From NCBI GenBank assembly GCA_034666985.1, contig JAXDKS010000026.1, positions 1-64,000 on the forward strand: a stretch of 64,000 bases of DNA, given 5' to 3'. Positions 1 through 7,923 of the stretch are shown here, piece by piece (positions within the stretch are counted from its first letter, which is position 1; each line of letters opens with the position of its first letter). The notes under the pieces are model-generated. The model saw only the letters and a program-made list of their open reading frames with translations. It was not told where the DNA came from and searched no databases. A program made the position numbers and the translations under genes. This stretch comes from DATARR01 sp034666985 (GTDB taxonomy: Bacteria; Acidobacteriota; Thermoanaerobaculia; Multivoradales; UBA5704).

Positions 1-427
1 GTCGTGAGCCCTCAGGTGCTGGCGCTCCCTGTCCGGGAGCAGCCTTACGACTGTCCTTCACACTTGGACACGACCTGGAACCGAAGATTTTCTGGGGGCA
101 CGACAACACGTGCCAGGGACCGAGGCGCAGCCTTCACCAGCTGCGCACCGGTCTTGATCCCGATGGGTGGCTGGTGCGGATCCTCGCACCGAAAGCAACG
201 AGACTACGGGCGCGTAGTCCGCGAGAGGAGCTCGTCTTGCACCCTCGAACCGTCCCAGGAGGACAACAACTCCCGGTAGGGAGACGTGTGGGTTGTTGAC
301 AAGAGCCTTCTAATGGGTGGTCCCTTTATTTACCGCTGGGCGGCCTGAATCCCCATAGCCCTCAAACATGCCGGCAAAGGCGTAGAAGAAGAAAGAGCCG
401 GCGGGACGCCGGCGGTCCCAGGGGGGC
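1..427. other. left-edge region with no recognised gene
   Basis: No protein family is recognisable in any frame, and I found no tRNA, tmRNA, RNase P or rRNA signature. The plus strand is open from position 4 to 279, but the peptide is rich in Arg, Ser and Thr and resembles no family I know. Around 262-300 there are pairs of partly complementary words that could fold, so a structured RNA or the decayed end of an upstream gene is possible. Only the last 30 bases carry a clear signal, a hairpin described separately. Confidence 0.4.
385..413 (-). terminator. probable intrinsic terminator of nth
   Basis: A perfect 7-bp stem (397-403 with 407-413, sequence GCCGGCG) closes a 3-nt loop, 15 bases after the nth stop codon. 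In the direction of nth transcription it is followed by a pyrimidine tract (TCTTTCTTCTTCT). The tract is not a pure T run, so termination strength is uncertain. Confidence 0.5.
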
Positions 428-1111
428 TCAACCTGCCGGCGATCTCTTCCGCAACCCCACATTCCGCCGCCGCTCCTCCTCCTTCCGCTTTTTCGACGCC
501 GCCCAGGAGCAGATGGGGCAGGCGTCGAGGTCGTGGTAGAGGGCGGGACAGTACTGGCGGCCGAAGTAGATGATCTGGAGGTGGACCTTCCCCCAGCTCT
601 CTTCGGGGAAGACCTTCTTCAAATCTCTCTCGGTCTGCTCCACGTTCCTGCCGCTGGACAGCCCCCAGCGGGCCGCCAGGCGGTGGATGTGGGTGTCCAC
701 CGGGAAAGCGGCCAGGCCGAACGCCTGATTGAGCACCACGGAGGCGGTCTTGTGGCCCACGCCGGGGAGGGCCTCCAACTCGTGGAGCGTCCGCGGCACC
801 TCGCCGCCGTGCTCGGCGACGAGCCTCTCGGAGAGGCCCTTCAGGTTCTTTGCCTTGGCCGCGGTCAGGCCGATGCGGCGGATCAGCGTCTTGATCTCCT
901 CGACTGCCAGGGCCGCCAGGGTCGCGGGAGTCGAGGCGCGGGCGAAGAGGGCGGGCGTCACCTCGTTGACCAGCTTGTCCGTGGTCTGCGCCGAGAGCAC
1001 CACCGCCACCAGCAGGGTGAACGGGTCCTGGTGCCGGAGGGGGACGTCCACCGCGGGGAAGAGCCGGTCGAGGATCTCGGCAATGCGCCGGGCTTTGTCT
1101 TTTTTCGTCAT
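428..1111 (-). CDS. nth: endonuclease III, DNA glycosylase/AP lyase
   Basis: Base-excision-repair enzyme that removes oxidised pyrimidines and nicks the abasic site. The 227-aa length fits the family. The helix-hairpin-helix LPGVGHKTA (residues 115-123) carries the lysine nucleophile K121. PVDTHIHR (137-144) carries the catalytic aspartate D139. SAQTTD near residue 40 is also typical. The C-terminal iron-sulfur loop has C188, C198 and C201, but no fourth cysteine follows, so the usual C-x6-C-x2-C-x5-C spacing is not present. From memory such a shortened loop occurs in other phyla, so the enzyme may still be active. The start ATG has no strong ribosome site. It faces away from the kinase gene downstream. 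Confidence 0.93.
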   Translation of the reverse strand: MTKKDKARRIAEILDRLFPAVDVPLRHQDPFTLLVAVVLSAQTTDKLVNEVTPALFARASTPATLAALAVEEIKTLIRRIGLTAAKAKNLKGLSERLVAEHGGEVPRTLHELEALPGVGHKTASVVLNQAFGLAAFPVDTHIHRLAARWGLSSGRNVEQTERDLKKVFPEESWGKVHLQIIYFGRQYCPALYHDLDACPICSWAASKKRKEEERRRNVGLRKRSPAG

Positions 1112-1285
1112 ACGGGAATGCCGGAGGACGGATTTTACGTCGGGCGGATCTTACCGTGTTCCGGCGTCGAGACCGCGAGGCTTGGAAAATTCAGGTCCCC
1201 TCTTGCAATTCAGAGCAGATGGCGCATACTTGCCCCAGCGAACCTGTTTTGTTTTTTTACCTGGTTACCCGGGGAAGGTCTGACG

Positions 1286-3238
1286 ATGAAAGTCTGTCCG
1301 GACTGCAGTACTACGTATCCTGACGAATTCGTCTTCTGTCCTCTTGACGCCAAGGCGCTCCTCCAATTCCAGACGGCGGTCCGGGAAGCGGCCGAGACCC
1401 GGGAACGAGCGGCGGGAGCCCTCGGCGGGCGGGAGCTGCCGAGCGCGACCGCTCCTGCCCTCCTTTCCGAGCCGCCACCCGAGCCGGAGACCCCGGCCGG
1501 CCCCGCGGTCCGCACGGACGACGCGGTCGTCGGCCACTACGGGCTCGGGCGCAAGCTGGGCAGCGGGCACCTCGGCGACGTCTTCGAGGCGGTGGACCTG
1601 GAGGACCAGGGGCGCTGGGCGATCAAGATCATCGAGCGGGAGCACCTGCTGGACCACCTGCCCCTGGGCCGCTTCGTGCGCCAGGCCGAGCCGCTGACCG
1701 CGCTCTGCCATCCGGGGCTCGCCGCCGTGCGCGAGGTGGGCGAGACCGAGGATGGCGAGCCGTTCCTCGTCCAGGAGCTCGTCCGCGGTACGGAGCCTTT
1801 CGAGCTGGCGCATCCGGTGCCTCTCGACACCGTCTGCTGGCTCGGCGTGGAGGTGGCCGAGGCCCTCGCCGCCGTCCACGCCTTCGGCACGATCCACGGC
1901 GACCTTAAGCCGCGGCACATCGTCCTCACCCCCGAGGGGAGCTGGAAGCTGCTGGACGCCGGGCTGATGCCGATGCTCGAGTCCATGCTGCCGGTGGACT
2001 CGGCGGCCGGCACTCCGGGCTACGTCGCTCCCGAGAGGGCTCACCGCGACGGGTGGATCGATCCGCGCTCGGACCTCTTCTCCCTGGGAGCCGTGCTCCA
2101 CGAGCTGCTCGCCGGCCGTCTGCCGGCGCCGGAGCGGCCGGGAATCCCCGTCCTCCGCGCCGGTCCCCGTATTCCGGAGAGCCTCCAACAGCTCGTCCTT
2201 TCGCTTCTGGATCCCGATCCGGAAGGACGGCCGGGGAGCGCCCGGGAGGTCGCCGAGACCCTGGTCACGATTCGGGAAGAGATCTCCGCCCGGCCGGCGG
2301 TCGTCCTGCCCACGCCTGAGAGGCACGCTTCGCCGCGCGCGGTGAAATGGCCAGCGGCCCGGCTCTTCAACCGGCGCCTGGAGGGCGGGGAGAAGACGGT
2401 GGCCGGCGTGGCCTTCTCGCCCGACGGCCAGGTGCTGGCCGGCGCCGGCAAGGACGGCGTAGTGCGGCTGTGGGGTCCGGAGAGCGACCGGCCGCGGCTG
2501 GAGCTCGCCGGGCACGACGGCCCGGTGCACGCCGTGGCGTTCTCTCCGGCGGCCCCGCTGCTGGCGAGCGGTGGCCGCGACGGCACCGTGCGCCTGTGGG
2601 ACCCGCGGACGGGCAGCCTGCTGGCGACCCTCGCCGGCCACTCCGGCGCGGTCTGCACGGCGGCCTTTTCGCGCGATGGACGGACGCTGGTGACGAGCGG
2701 CGCGGGCCAGGAGGTCTGGATCTGGGACGCCACCACCGGCCGGCCGCGGCGGACGCTCGGCAGCGCCGAGCCTGTGACCGCCACCGGCCTTTCCCCCAGC
2801 GGCCGGGAGGTCGTCTACGGCACGGAGGGCGGGACGCTGGAGATCGTCGATCTCGAAACGCTGCGCACCCGGATCAGCTTCCGGGCCCACCATGAGACGG
2901 TGACCGCCGTCGTCTTCTCGCCGGATGGCTCCCTGGTGGCGAGCGGCAGCGTCGACCGCACCCTGCGGCTCTGGAGCGCCGAGACCGGCGAGCGCACCGC
3001 CGTCCTCACCGGACACCCGCAAGCCGTCTCCGGCCTCGCCTTCCACCCCTCCGGCTCTCTTCTGGCGAGCGCCGGGCTGGACGGCAAGGTGCGGCTGTGG
3101 GAGCCGGCGACGGGCAAGCTCCAGGAGACCCTGTCCGTCTCCGCGCCCTGCGCCACCTCAGTCGCCTTCTCCCCCAGGGGAGACGCCCTGGCCACGGGAA
3201 CGAACCGGCCGTCTATCGAGATGTGGGGAGCGGAGTAG
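1286..3238 (+). CDS. Ser/Thr protein kinase fused to a WD40 propeller
   Basis: A 650-aa soluble Hanks-type kinase. Order: a small zinc-ribbon-like start (C4, C7, C18), a Pro/Ala-rich linker to about residue 80, kinase domain 85-340, then seven WD40 repeats (about 362-650), enough for one propeller. The kinase has glycine loop GSGHLGDV, lysine K114 in AIKII, catalytic-loop HGDLKPRH (204-211) and DAG in place of DFG (224-226). The catalytic asparagine is replaced by H211 and the HRD arginine by glycine, so activity may be weak or atypical. The start is the ATG preceded by GGGGAAGG; the frame stays open upstream but without family similarity. No transmembrane segment is seen. Confidence 0.88.
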   Translation: MKVCPDCSTTYPDEFVFCPLDAKALLQFQTAVREAAETRERAAGALGGRELPSATAPALLSEPPPEPETPAGPAVRTDDAVVGHYGLGRKLGSGHLGDVFEAVDLEDQGRWAIKIIEREHLLDHLPLGRFVRQAEPLTALCHPGLAAVREVGETEDGEPFLVQELVRGTEPFELAHPVPLDTVCWLGVEVAEALAAVHAFGTIHGDLKPRHIVLTPEGSWKLLDAGLMPMLESMLPVDSAAGTPGYVAPERAHRDGWIDPRSDLFSLGAVLHELLAGRLPAPERPGIPVLRAGPRIPESLQQLVLSLLDPDPEGRPGSAREVAETLVTIREEISARPAVVLPTPERHASPRAVKWPAARLFNRRLEGGEKTVAGVAFSPDGQVLAGAGKDGVVRLWGPESDRPRLELAGHDGPVHAVAFSPAAPLLASGGRDGTVRLWDPRTGSLLATLAGHSGAVCTAAFSRDGRTLVTSGAGQEVWIWDATTGRPRRTLGSAEPVTATGLSPSGREVVYGTEGGTLEIVDLETLRTRISFRAHHETVTAVVFSPDGSLVASGSVDRTLRLWSAETGERTAVLTGHPQAVSGLAFHPSGSLLASAGLDGKVRLWEPATGKLQETLSVSAPCATSVAFSPRGDALATGTNRPSIEMWGAE

Positions 3239-3399
3239 CGGCGTAGATCACTGGACGATTGACTGGAGACAAGAAGAAGGGCGGCCTGCGTTCGCCCCCT
3301 ATCACTCCACGCCCTCTCTCTCCCGCCCCGCTCCACCCCACCCGCCCCCACTCCCATCCGAGAGGGCGACCGCTGGCCGCCCGACTTTGAAAATCTTTC

Positions 3400-3603
3400 C
3401 TAGGGCCGGGGCGGCGATATCGTTCCGCCCGGCCGGCCGCGCCCCTGGGTCTTCTTGACCGCGCTCAGGATGCCGATGCCCACGAGGCAGATCACCCCGA
3501 CGAAGATCCACGTCGGTGGAACACCGAGCAGACGGGCTCCCAGAGCGAGGCCGATAACCAGAATGATGAAGCCGACCAGATAAATGCCGAACGAGGAAGA
3601 CAT
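3400..3603 (-). CDS. small two-helix membrane protein
   Basis: A 67-aa protein with two hydrophobic stretches (about residues 6-26 and 32-48) joined by a short GVPPT turn, then a basic Lys/Arg/Gly tail. AGGAGG lies just before the ATG, which supports translation. I recognise no family. The fold suggests a small inner-membrane protein with the basic tail in the cytoplasm. It stands alone between the kinase gene and a palindromic element. Confidence 0.6.
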   Translation of the reverse strand: MSSSFGIYLVGFIILVIGLALGARLLGVPPTWIFVGVICLVGIGILSAVKKTQGRGRPGGTISPPRP

Positions 3604-3724
3604 CGCGCTCCTCCTGGGGAGACCAAGGCTTGGGCGGCCGGCGGATGCCGGCTGCCGTGTCCGGGGGATTCAATTCAAAAGGCGGGCCAACTTCAGGGGA
3701 TGGGAAGAGCGCCCCCACCCAAGA

Positions 3725-3905
3725 CCCTCATCACCCCGGCCCTCTTCTCCCGTCCCCTCCCAACCCCCCTCACCGGGAGAAGAGGGAGACCAGCAAGACC
3801 GCCCCAGTAGGGTGCGCTGTGCGCACCACCACCTTTGACGGTGCGCACAGCGCACCCTACAAGCTCTACCCTTTCAGCAGAGTCCCCTCTCCCAGGGAGG
3901 GGAGA
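3725..3905. repeat. palindromic repeat element, copy A
   Basis: The core is a perfect 21-bp inverted repeat (3807-3827 and 3840-3860, starting GTAGGGTGCGCTG) around a 12-bp loop. Its left flank (3725-3751) is the same 27-bp block that forms both outer arms of copy C at 49601-49825. The right flank shares AAGCT and CCCTTTCAGC with copy B at 4500-4757. It fills the interval between the small membrane gene and the adenosyltransferase. It has no coding capacity, so a MITE- or REP-like element is the best reading. Confidence 0.75.
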
Positions 3906-3911
3906 TGGCCT

Positions 3912-4475
3912 TCAGGCGTGGGAGTCCCAGAGGACGTCCGGCACGCCGCGCTTCAGGTTCTCGTAGCGGGACATGACGAAGAGGGCGTCCGAGAGCCGGT
4001 TGAGATAGCGCACGACGCAGGGTCCGATGGGCTCCTCGCGCGACAGGTGGATGGCGAGACGCTCGGCCCGGCGGCAGACCGTCCGGGCCACGTGGAGCTG
4101 CGCCGCTCCCGGCGTGCCTCCCGGCAGGATGAAGTTCGCGAGCGGGGCGAGGTCTTCCTGGAGCTCGTCGATGAACCGCTCCAGGGCGTCGACGTGCCGC
4201 TGCTCCACCACCGGGACGGGCATCCTCGCCTTGTCCTCCTCCAGGATGCAGAGGTCCGAGCCGAGGTTGAACAGGTCGTTCTGGATACGGGGGAGTTGGG
4301 TCGACAGCCTGGCGTCGAGCCCCAGGGCGAAGGCGGCGCCGATCGCCGAGCTCAGCTCGTCCACCGTGCCATAGGCTTCGATGCGGGCCGAATCCTTGGG
4401 CACCCGCTGCCCGCCGCCGAGGCCCGTGGTGCCGTCGTCTCCGGTCCGGGTGTAGACCTTGGTGATGCGGGGCAT
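3912..4475 (-). CDS. ATP:cob(I)alamin adenosyltransferase, PduO type
   Basis: Transfers the adenosyl group of ATP to cob(I)alamin to make coenzyme B12. The 187-aa protein has the family start VYTRTGDDGTTGLGGG (residues 7-22), which binds ATP, followed by RIEAYGTVDELSS. The C-terminal half carries FILPGGTPGAAQLHVART, RRAER and NRLSDALFV, all standard for the PduO/MMAB family. AAGGAG precedes the ATG. No other cobalamin gene or B12-dependent mutase is in the window, so its client enzyme lies elsewhere. It is flanked on both sides by copies of the palindromic element. Confidence 0.93.
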   Translation of the reverse strand: MPRITKVYTRTGDDGTTGLGGGQRVPKDSARIEAYGTVDELSSAIGAAFALGLDARLSTQLPRIQNDLFNLGSDLCILEEDKARMPVPVVEQRHVDALERFIDELQEDLAPLANFILPGGTPGAAQLHVARTVCRRAERLAIHLSREEPIGPCVVRYLNRLSDALFVMSRYENLKRGVPDVLWDSHA

Positions 4476-4499
4476 GGGTGGGCTCCTTGAAGAATCCTA

Positions 4500-4757
4500 A
4501 GAGGGTGTCTCGAAGTCCGTCTTAATCCGACCGGGTGCCCTTCGAAGCCTCACCCCCGGCCCCTCTCCCGGGGGAAGAGGGGTGTCTCCTGCGGGCAGGA
4601 TTGCTGTGGGGTGCGCTATGCGCACCGTCACCGTTCATGGTGCGCACAGCGCACCCTACAAGCTTCACCCTTTCAGCCTAGTCCCCCCTCTCCCTCCGGG
4701 AGAGGGGCCGGGGGTGAGGCTTCGAAGGGCAAGCCGCCGGATTTGGAGACACCCTCT
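4500..4757. repeat. palindromic repeat element, copy B (three nested arms)
   Basis: Three nested inverted repeats share one centre. The outer arms AGAGGGTGTCTC (4500-4511) match 4746-4757. Middle arms around CCTTCGAAGCCTCACC (from about 4540) match about 4700-4728. The inner 21-bp core arms are 4606-4626 and 4639-4659, with two mismatches to copy A. The unit occupies nearly all of the intergenic space and resembles a non-autonomous mobile palindrome. Confidence 0.78.
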
Positions 4758-4804
4758 AAGGGACGAACACGCTATCCGAGCCGAGGCCCGGCGGCAACCC
4801 GATC

Positions 4805-5566
4805 CTACGCCCACTTCCCCGTCAACAGCGGCTCGACAGGGTGCCTCTCGCGGTCGATCTCCAGCTCCTGGAAGAGGTTGGCCGTCTCCTCGCTCTCGCA
4901 TTCGGGGGCGAGGTCGATCCCCAGCTCCTCGCCGGGATCGTCCTCCGAGCCCATGACGAGGAGCTCGGCGCCCTCGTAGTCGAGGAAATCCGGCTCCAGG
5001 GCGATGAAGCGGCGGTCGCCGAAGTGCTCCTGGAGCTCTTCGGGGAACTCGGCCTTGCGCTCCTCGTCCAGCCCCACGGAGGGCGGCGAGCCGGCCTGAG
5101 GATTCTTGACGCTCACCAGATAGCTGCCCTGCTTGCCGATCCGCAGCTCCCGCTGCACCTCGTCCGGCTCCTCGGGCAGCTCCAGGGCGTAGAGGAGATG
5201 GGTGTGGTTGCCATGCCGGGCCAGGGCGTAGACCCCCTCGCCCGCCGGCCGCGCCGAGCGCTTCGTGCCGAAGCCGTCGCGCATGGGACCGCGCTCCAGC
5301 TCCTCCATCACCTCCTCGGAATTCCGGGCGACCTTCTCGACGAAGCCCCAGAACCGCTGACCGGAGTCGTCCGGCTCGGGAAGCCGCTTCTTCCCCACTG
5401 TGACCACCCGGAAGATCTCCTTGCCCTCCGGGCTCAGCACGAAGTGAAACCGCTGCACGTCCACCAGCCCCTGGGGGACCTGCTCCCCCACCGCCGGCCG
5501 GTAGAAGAAATAGATATTGCCCCGCTCGAGGATCTCGACGTCCTCCATCCGGGTGCGATCTGCCAT
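4805..5566 (-). CDS. conserved protein of unknown function
   Basis: A 253-aa soluble acidic protein. The start ATG is preceded by AAGGAG; the frame is open 26 codons further upstream without a better site. The N-terminus reads VEILERGNIYFFYRPAVG, which I recall from conserved uncharacterised proteins in several phyla, but I cannot name a domain. The middle part contains GVYALARHGNHTHLLYALEL, and the last 50 residues are Glu/Asp-rich. No signal peptide or membrane segment is present. No function is proposed. Confidence 0.7.
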   Translation of the reverse strand: MADRTRMEDVEILERGNIYFFYRPAVGEQVPQGLVDVQRFHFVLSPEGKEIFRVVTVGKKRLPEPDDSGQRFWGFVEKVARNSEEVMEELERGPMRDGFGTKRSARPAGEGVYALARHGNHTHLLYALELPEEPDEVQRELRIGKQGSYLVSVKNPQAGSPPSVGLDEERKAEFPEELQEHFGDRRFIALEPDFLDYEGAELLVMGSEDDPGEELGIDLAPECESEETANLFQELEIDRERHPVEPLLTGKWA

Positions 5567-5703
5567 GGGATGACTCCTTCCTTCTCTAGAGGGGGCACTG
5601 ACGTCGCGCACCCTGCCTCCTTCCGATTGCAAACCCGCTGCCACGGAAACGAGGCGTAAAGCTCCCTCTTGACGATCCAGTTGGACGGTCCTACCCTGCC
5701 TTC

Positions 5704-5877
5704 ATGGATGAGACCCGCCCAACCCCATCCGAAGAGCCCCCGGCCCTCATGGCTTCGCCCGACGACGTGATGCGCACCTGCCCCAACTGCGGCCGCCGGC
5801 TGGAGGAGAGGAAATGCAAGCTCCTCTGTCCAGACCCGCGGTGCGGGTTCTATCTCTCCTGCGCCGACTACTACTGA
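5704..5877 (+). CDS. 57-aa zinc-ribbon protein
   Basis: A very short gene. After about 24 residues of Pro/Glu-rich lead the protein has CPNCGRRLEERKC, then CPDPRCGFYLSCADYY to the stop, so cysteines in C-x2-C, C-x4-C, C-x4-C and C-x5-C spacing. This looks like a rubredoxin-like or zinc-ribbon fold. The cysteine-dense, aromatic C-terminus argues for real coding. Role unknown. The gene ends 13 bases before the 21-bp repeat array. Confidence 0.7.
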   Translation: MDETRPTPSEEPPALMASPDDVMRTCPNCGRRLEERKCKLLCPDPRCGFYLSCADYY

Positions 5878-5889
5878 TACGGCTCGGCC

Positions 5890-6149
5890 CTCGCGAATTC
5901 TGTCTGCGCCCTCGCGAATTTTCGTTCCGCCCTCGCGAATTCTGGGTCGCCCCTCGCGAGGGGCGGTCCTGCCCTCGCGAGGGCGCAATGAAAATTCACG
6001 AGGGCGCACTGAAAACTCGCGAGGGGCGGTCCGGCCCTCGCGAGGGCGCAGTGAAAATTCGCGAGGGCGGAGCCAGAATTTGCGAGGGCGATACGAAAAC
6101 TCGTGAGGGGCGAGCCAGAATTCGCGAGGGCGGGATGCAAACTCGCGAG
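5890..6149. repeat. 13-unit array, exact 21-bp period, core CTCGCGAG
   Basis: Thirteen 8-bp words centred at 5893.5, 5914.5, 5935.5 and so on to 6145.5 recur every 21 bp with no slippage. Most are the palindrome CTCGCGAG; variants are CTCGCGAA, TTCGCGAG, TTCACGAG, TTTGCGAG and CTCGTGAG. The 13-bp spacers vary. The first three units read CTCGCGAA and most of the later ones end in GAGGG, so the array has a sense of direction that inverts near 5956. Because 21 is seven codons, several frames are open on both strands, but none has a convincing start or a known family. Confidence 0.85.
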
Positions 6150-6195
6150 GGCGAGGTCGTCCTGTAGAATCAGGACGAATCCAGGAGAGATCCCG

Positions 6196-7559
6196 ATGAC
6201 TCCATCCTCTTCGCCGACGCAAAGTCGCTGGACTGCGATCGCCCTGCTACTCGCGGGCTCTGTGGGTGTTCCGGGGCTGTTCACCTACTTCAAGCCGCAG
6301 ATTGCCCAAAATCCCAAAACAGCGATCCCGCTCCTCATACTCTGGGAGCTGCTCGTCCTGGTCGCCGGCTTGGTCACGGACGTCTGGTCCAAGCTGCGCA
6401 GCCGCTGGGTGGATCGACTAGTGGACCCAGTAGACCATGCCATCCAGGCCGTCGTCTCCCGCTACCATCGGCACTACCTCAAGTGGATCTTCTACCTGCT
6501 CCCGAATGGAGAGCTAAGGTCAACTCCCTCCTCAAGGATGGATCCGAGTCCACAGATCCCGATCGATTCCGCCTAGCCGCTGAAACCTTGCTGGCGAGAC
6601 GGCTACGGAACATGGTCGCTGTGGATGAGAGGACTTTTATTGATCCCGACTACATCTCCCATGCCGAGTATCAGCTCTTCCTCGATGAGAAGCAAGCGAT
6701 GGGCGAGCACCATCAGCCCGATCACTGGCACGAGTTCCGGTTCCCTGCCGGTCAGGCTTTGACCCCTGCGGTAGGGATGCGTTCCTCGGATGCGTCTGCA
6801 TTTTGCGACTGGCTGAGCGCCCGAGACAGCGCCTTCGCTTTCCGGCTGCCTCAACCTGGAGAGATGGAACACCACCTTCTCATTAAAAGCCAGAACCTAT
6901 CGGGAACTGCTGAAGGATTCTGGACGACTGACGGATTTGAAACGGTTGGCCTCTTCCCTAGCTTTTCAATCCACTATTTGGAAGACCTCATCAGACGTGA
7001 TCTTTCTAAGGAAGGCCTAAACTTCGCCCGCACCCGTGCCCACACCCGAGATCTTGACCATGACCTCGACCTCGATCGCGCCCAACACCTCGACCGCGCC
7101 CTCGATCGCGCCCGCGACCTCGCCTTCGACCTCGACCGCGACCTCGCCATCGACCGAGCCCGCGCCCTCGACCTTGAACTCGACCGCGCCCTCGACCTTG
7201 ATCGCGACCGTGGCCGCGCCCTCGACCTCGAACGCAACCGTGACCGCGACCGCGCGTTCGACCTCGATCTCGACCGCGCCCGCGACTTTCAGCTATACCG
7301 CGAAATTCGCCACATATGGCGTATTTTTTCTTTATATTCTGCGCGCCTCCCGGACTTCAAGTACCGGGTATACCTGTCTAGATTGCTGAAGTCTCGGAAG
7401 AAGGAGCAAGTGGTTTCTCATCGAGCAGCCTGGCTGCCTTTATACTGCGATTTAGTTCTACTCGAAGCACGCATCGAAGGTATCATCCCTGCCATCGAAG
7501 GCATCCGCATCGTCAAGAACGCCGCTCCTGATCTCTCAATTCACCGAAAAACACCATGA
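6196..7559 (+). pseudogene. frameshifted membrane protein with FGE-like domain and Asp/Arg/Leu repeats
   Basis: The first reading frame (6196-6576) begins at an ATG after AGGAGA. It has two transmembrane segments (about residues 13-30 and 41-60), then RSRWVDRLVDPVDHAI and YHRHYLKWIFYLLP. The second frame (6483-7559) supplies the rest: an FGE/SUMF1-like domain (HAEYQLFLDE, SDASAFCDWLS, FAFRLPQPGEMEH), about 85 residues of Arg-Asp-Leu-Ala low complexity (7031-7296) and a C-terminal helical region. The frames join if one base was lost near 6518. FGE-like tails with such repeats occur in NACHT/STAND ATPases, but the ATPase core is missing, so this looks like a decayed or pared-down relative. A -1 frameshift or a sequencing error is possible. 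Confidence 0.65.
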
Positions 7560-7744
7560 CCTCCTTCCGCGCCAACTACCTGACCCACCTCCCCCTCCCT
7601 CTCGGCACCGTCTGGCTGCTGACCGACGTCGCCGAGGCCAAGGGCAGGCAGGATCTCTATACCCGCCAGGCTCCCCAGGTTCTCCAGGCTCTCCGGGAGA
7701 CGGCGCTGATGGGCCCGGGCGCCGTCTGGCAGAAAAGAGGGTAA
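7556..7744 (+). pseudogene. truncated Fic-family N-terminus
   Basis: A 62-aa fragment whose ATG overlaps the previous stop (ATGA). It contains LPLGTVWLLTDVAEAKGRQD and a QAPQVLQALRETALM segment, which I recognise as the N-terminal helical lead of Fic AMP-transferase proteins. The expected continuation (inhibitory SSNRIEG-type motif and the HPFxxGNGR core) is absent: the frame ends inside a GAGGGTA repeat array. Probably a relic of a toxin-type gene. A translated remnant cannot be excluded. Confidence 0.55.
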
Positions 7745-7883
7745 TGTCCCCTCAAAAGAGGGTAAGAATCAGGGTATTAAGCAGGGAAAGAGGGTGACGG
7801 GGGCGGCTTAGATCCCAAGAGAATGAGGGTAATGTCTCTCAAATGAGGGTACTAATGAGGGTAATAAGGGGAGCAAAGAGGGT
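7737..7883. repeat. GAGGGTA array, spacing mostly 20-21 bp
   Basis: GAGGGT words begin at 7737, 7758, 7790, 7825, 7845, 7857 and 7878, with CAGGGT at 7770. Successive gaps are 21, 12, 20, 35, 20, 12 and 21, so units of 20-21 bp alternate with 12-bp ones. Spacers are A/T-rich. In one frame it encodes Asn-Glu-Gly-Thr-type repeats, but stops interrupt it. It lies between the Fic fragment and the decarboxylase gene. Confidence 0.65.
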
Positions 7884-7923
7884 ACTACCCTCATGACCCT
7901 CCTCACCGCCCCCCTGCCCGGCC

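Noticed and set aside
4..279. 91-codon gene at the left edge
   Set aside because: No ribosome site, no family likeness, and composition unlike coding sequence here; left as unassigned.
1265..3046. 593-codon antisense frame over the kinase-WD40 gene
   Set aside because: GC-rich third-position shadow; its product is low in structure and matches no family, while the plus-strand gene is complete.
5890..6149. CRISPR array
   Set aside because: The repeated word is only about 8 bp with 13-bp variable parts, far too short for repeat-spacer units, and no cas gene is present.
5814..6222. Heptad-repeat proteins encoded by the 21-bp array (Pro-Arg-Glu-Phe or Ala-Leu-Ala repeats)
   Set aside because: Several frames on both strands are open merely because the period is a multiple of three and the words lack stops; none has a clear start site or known family.
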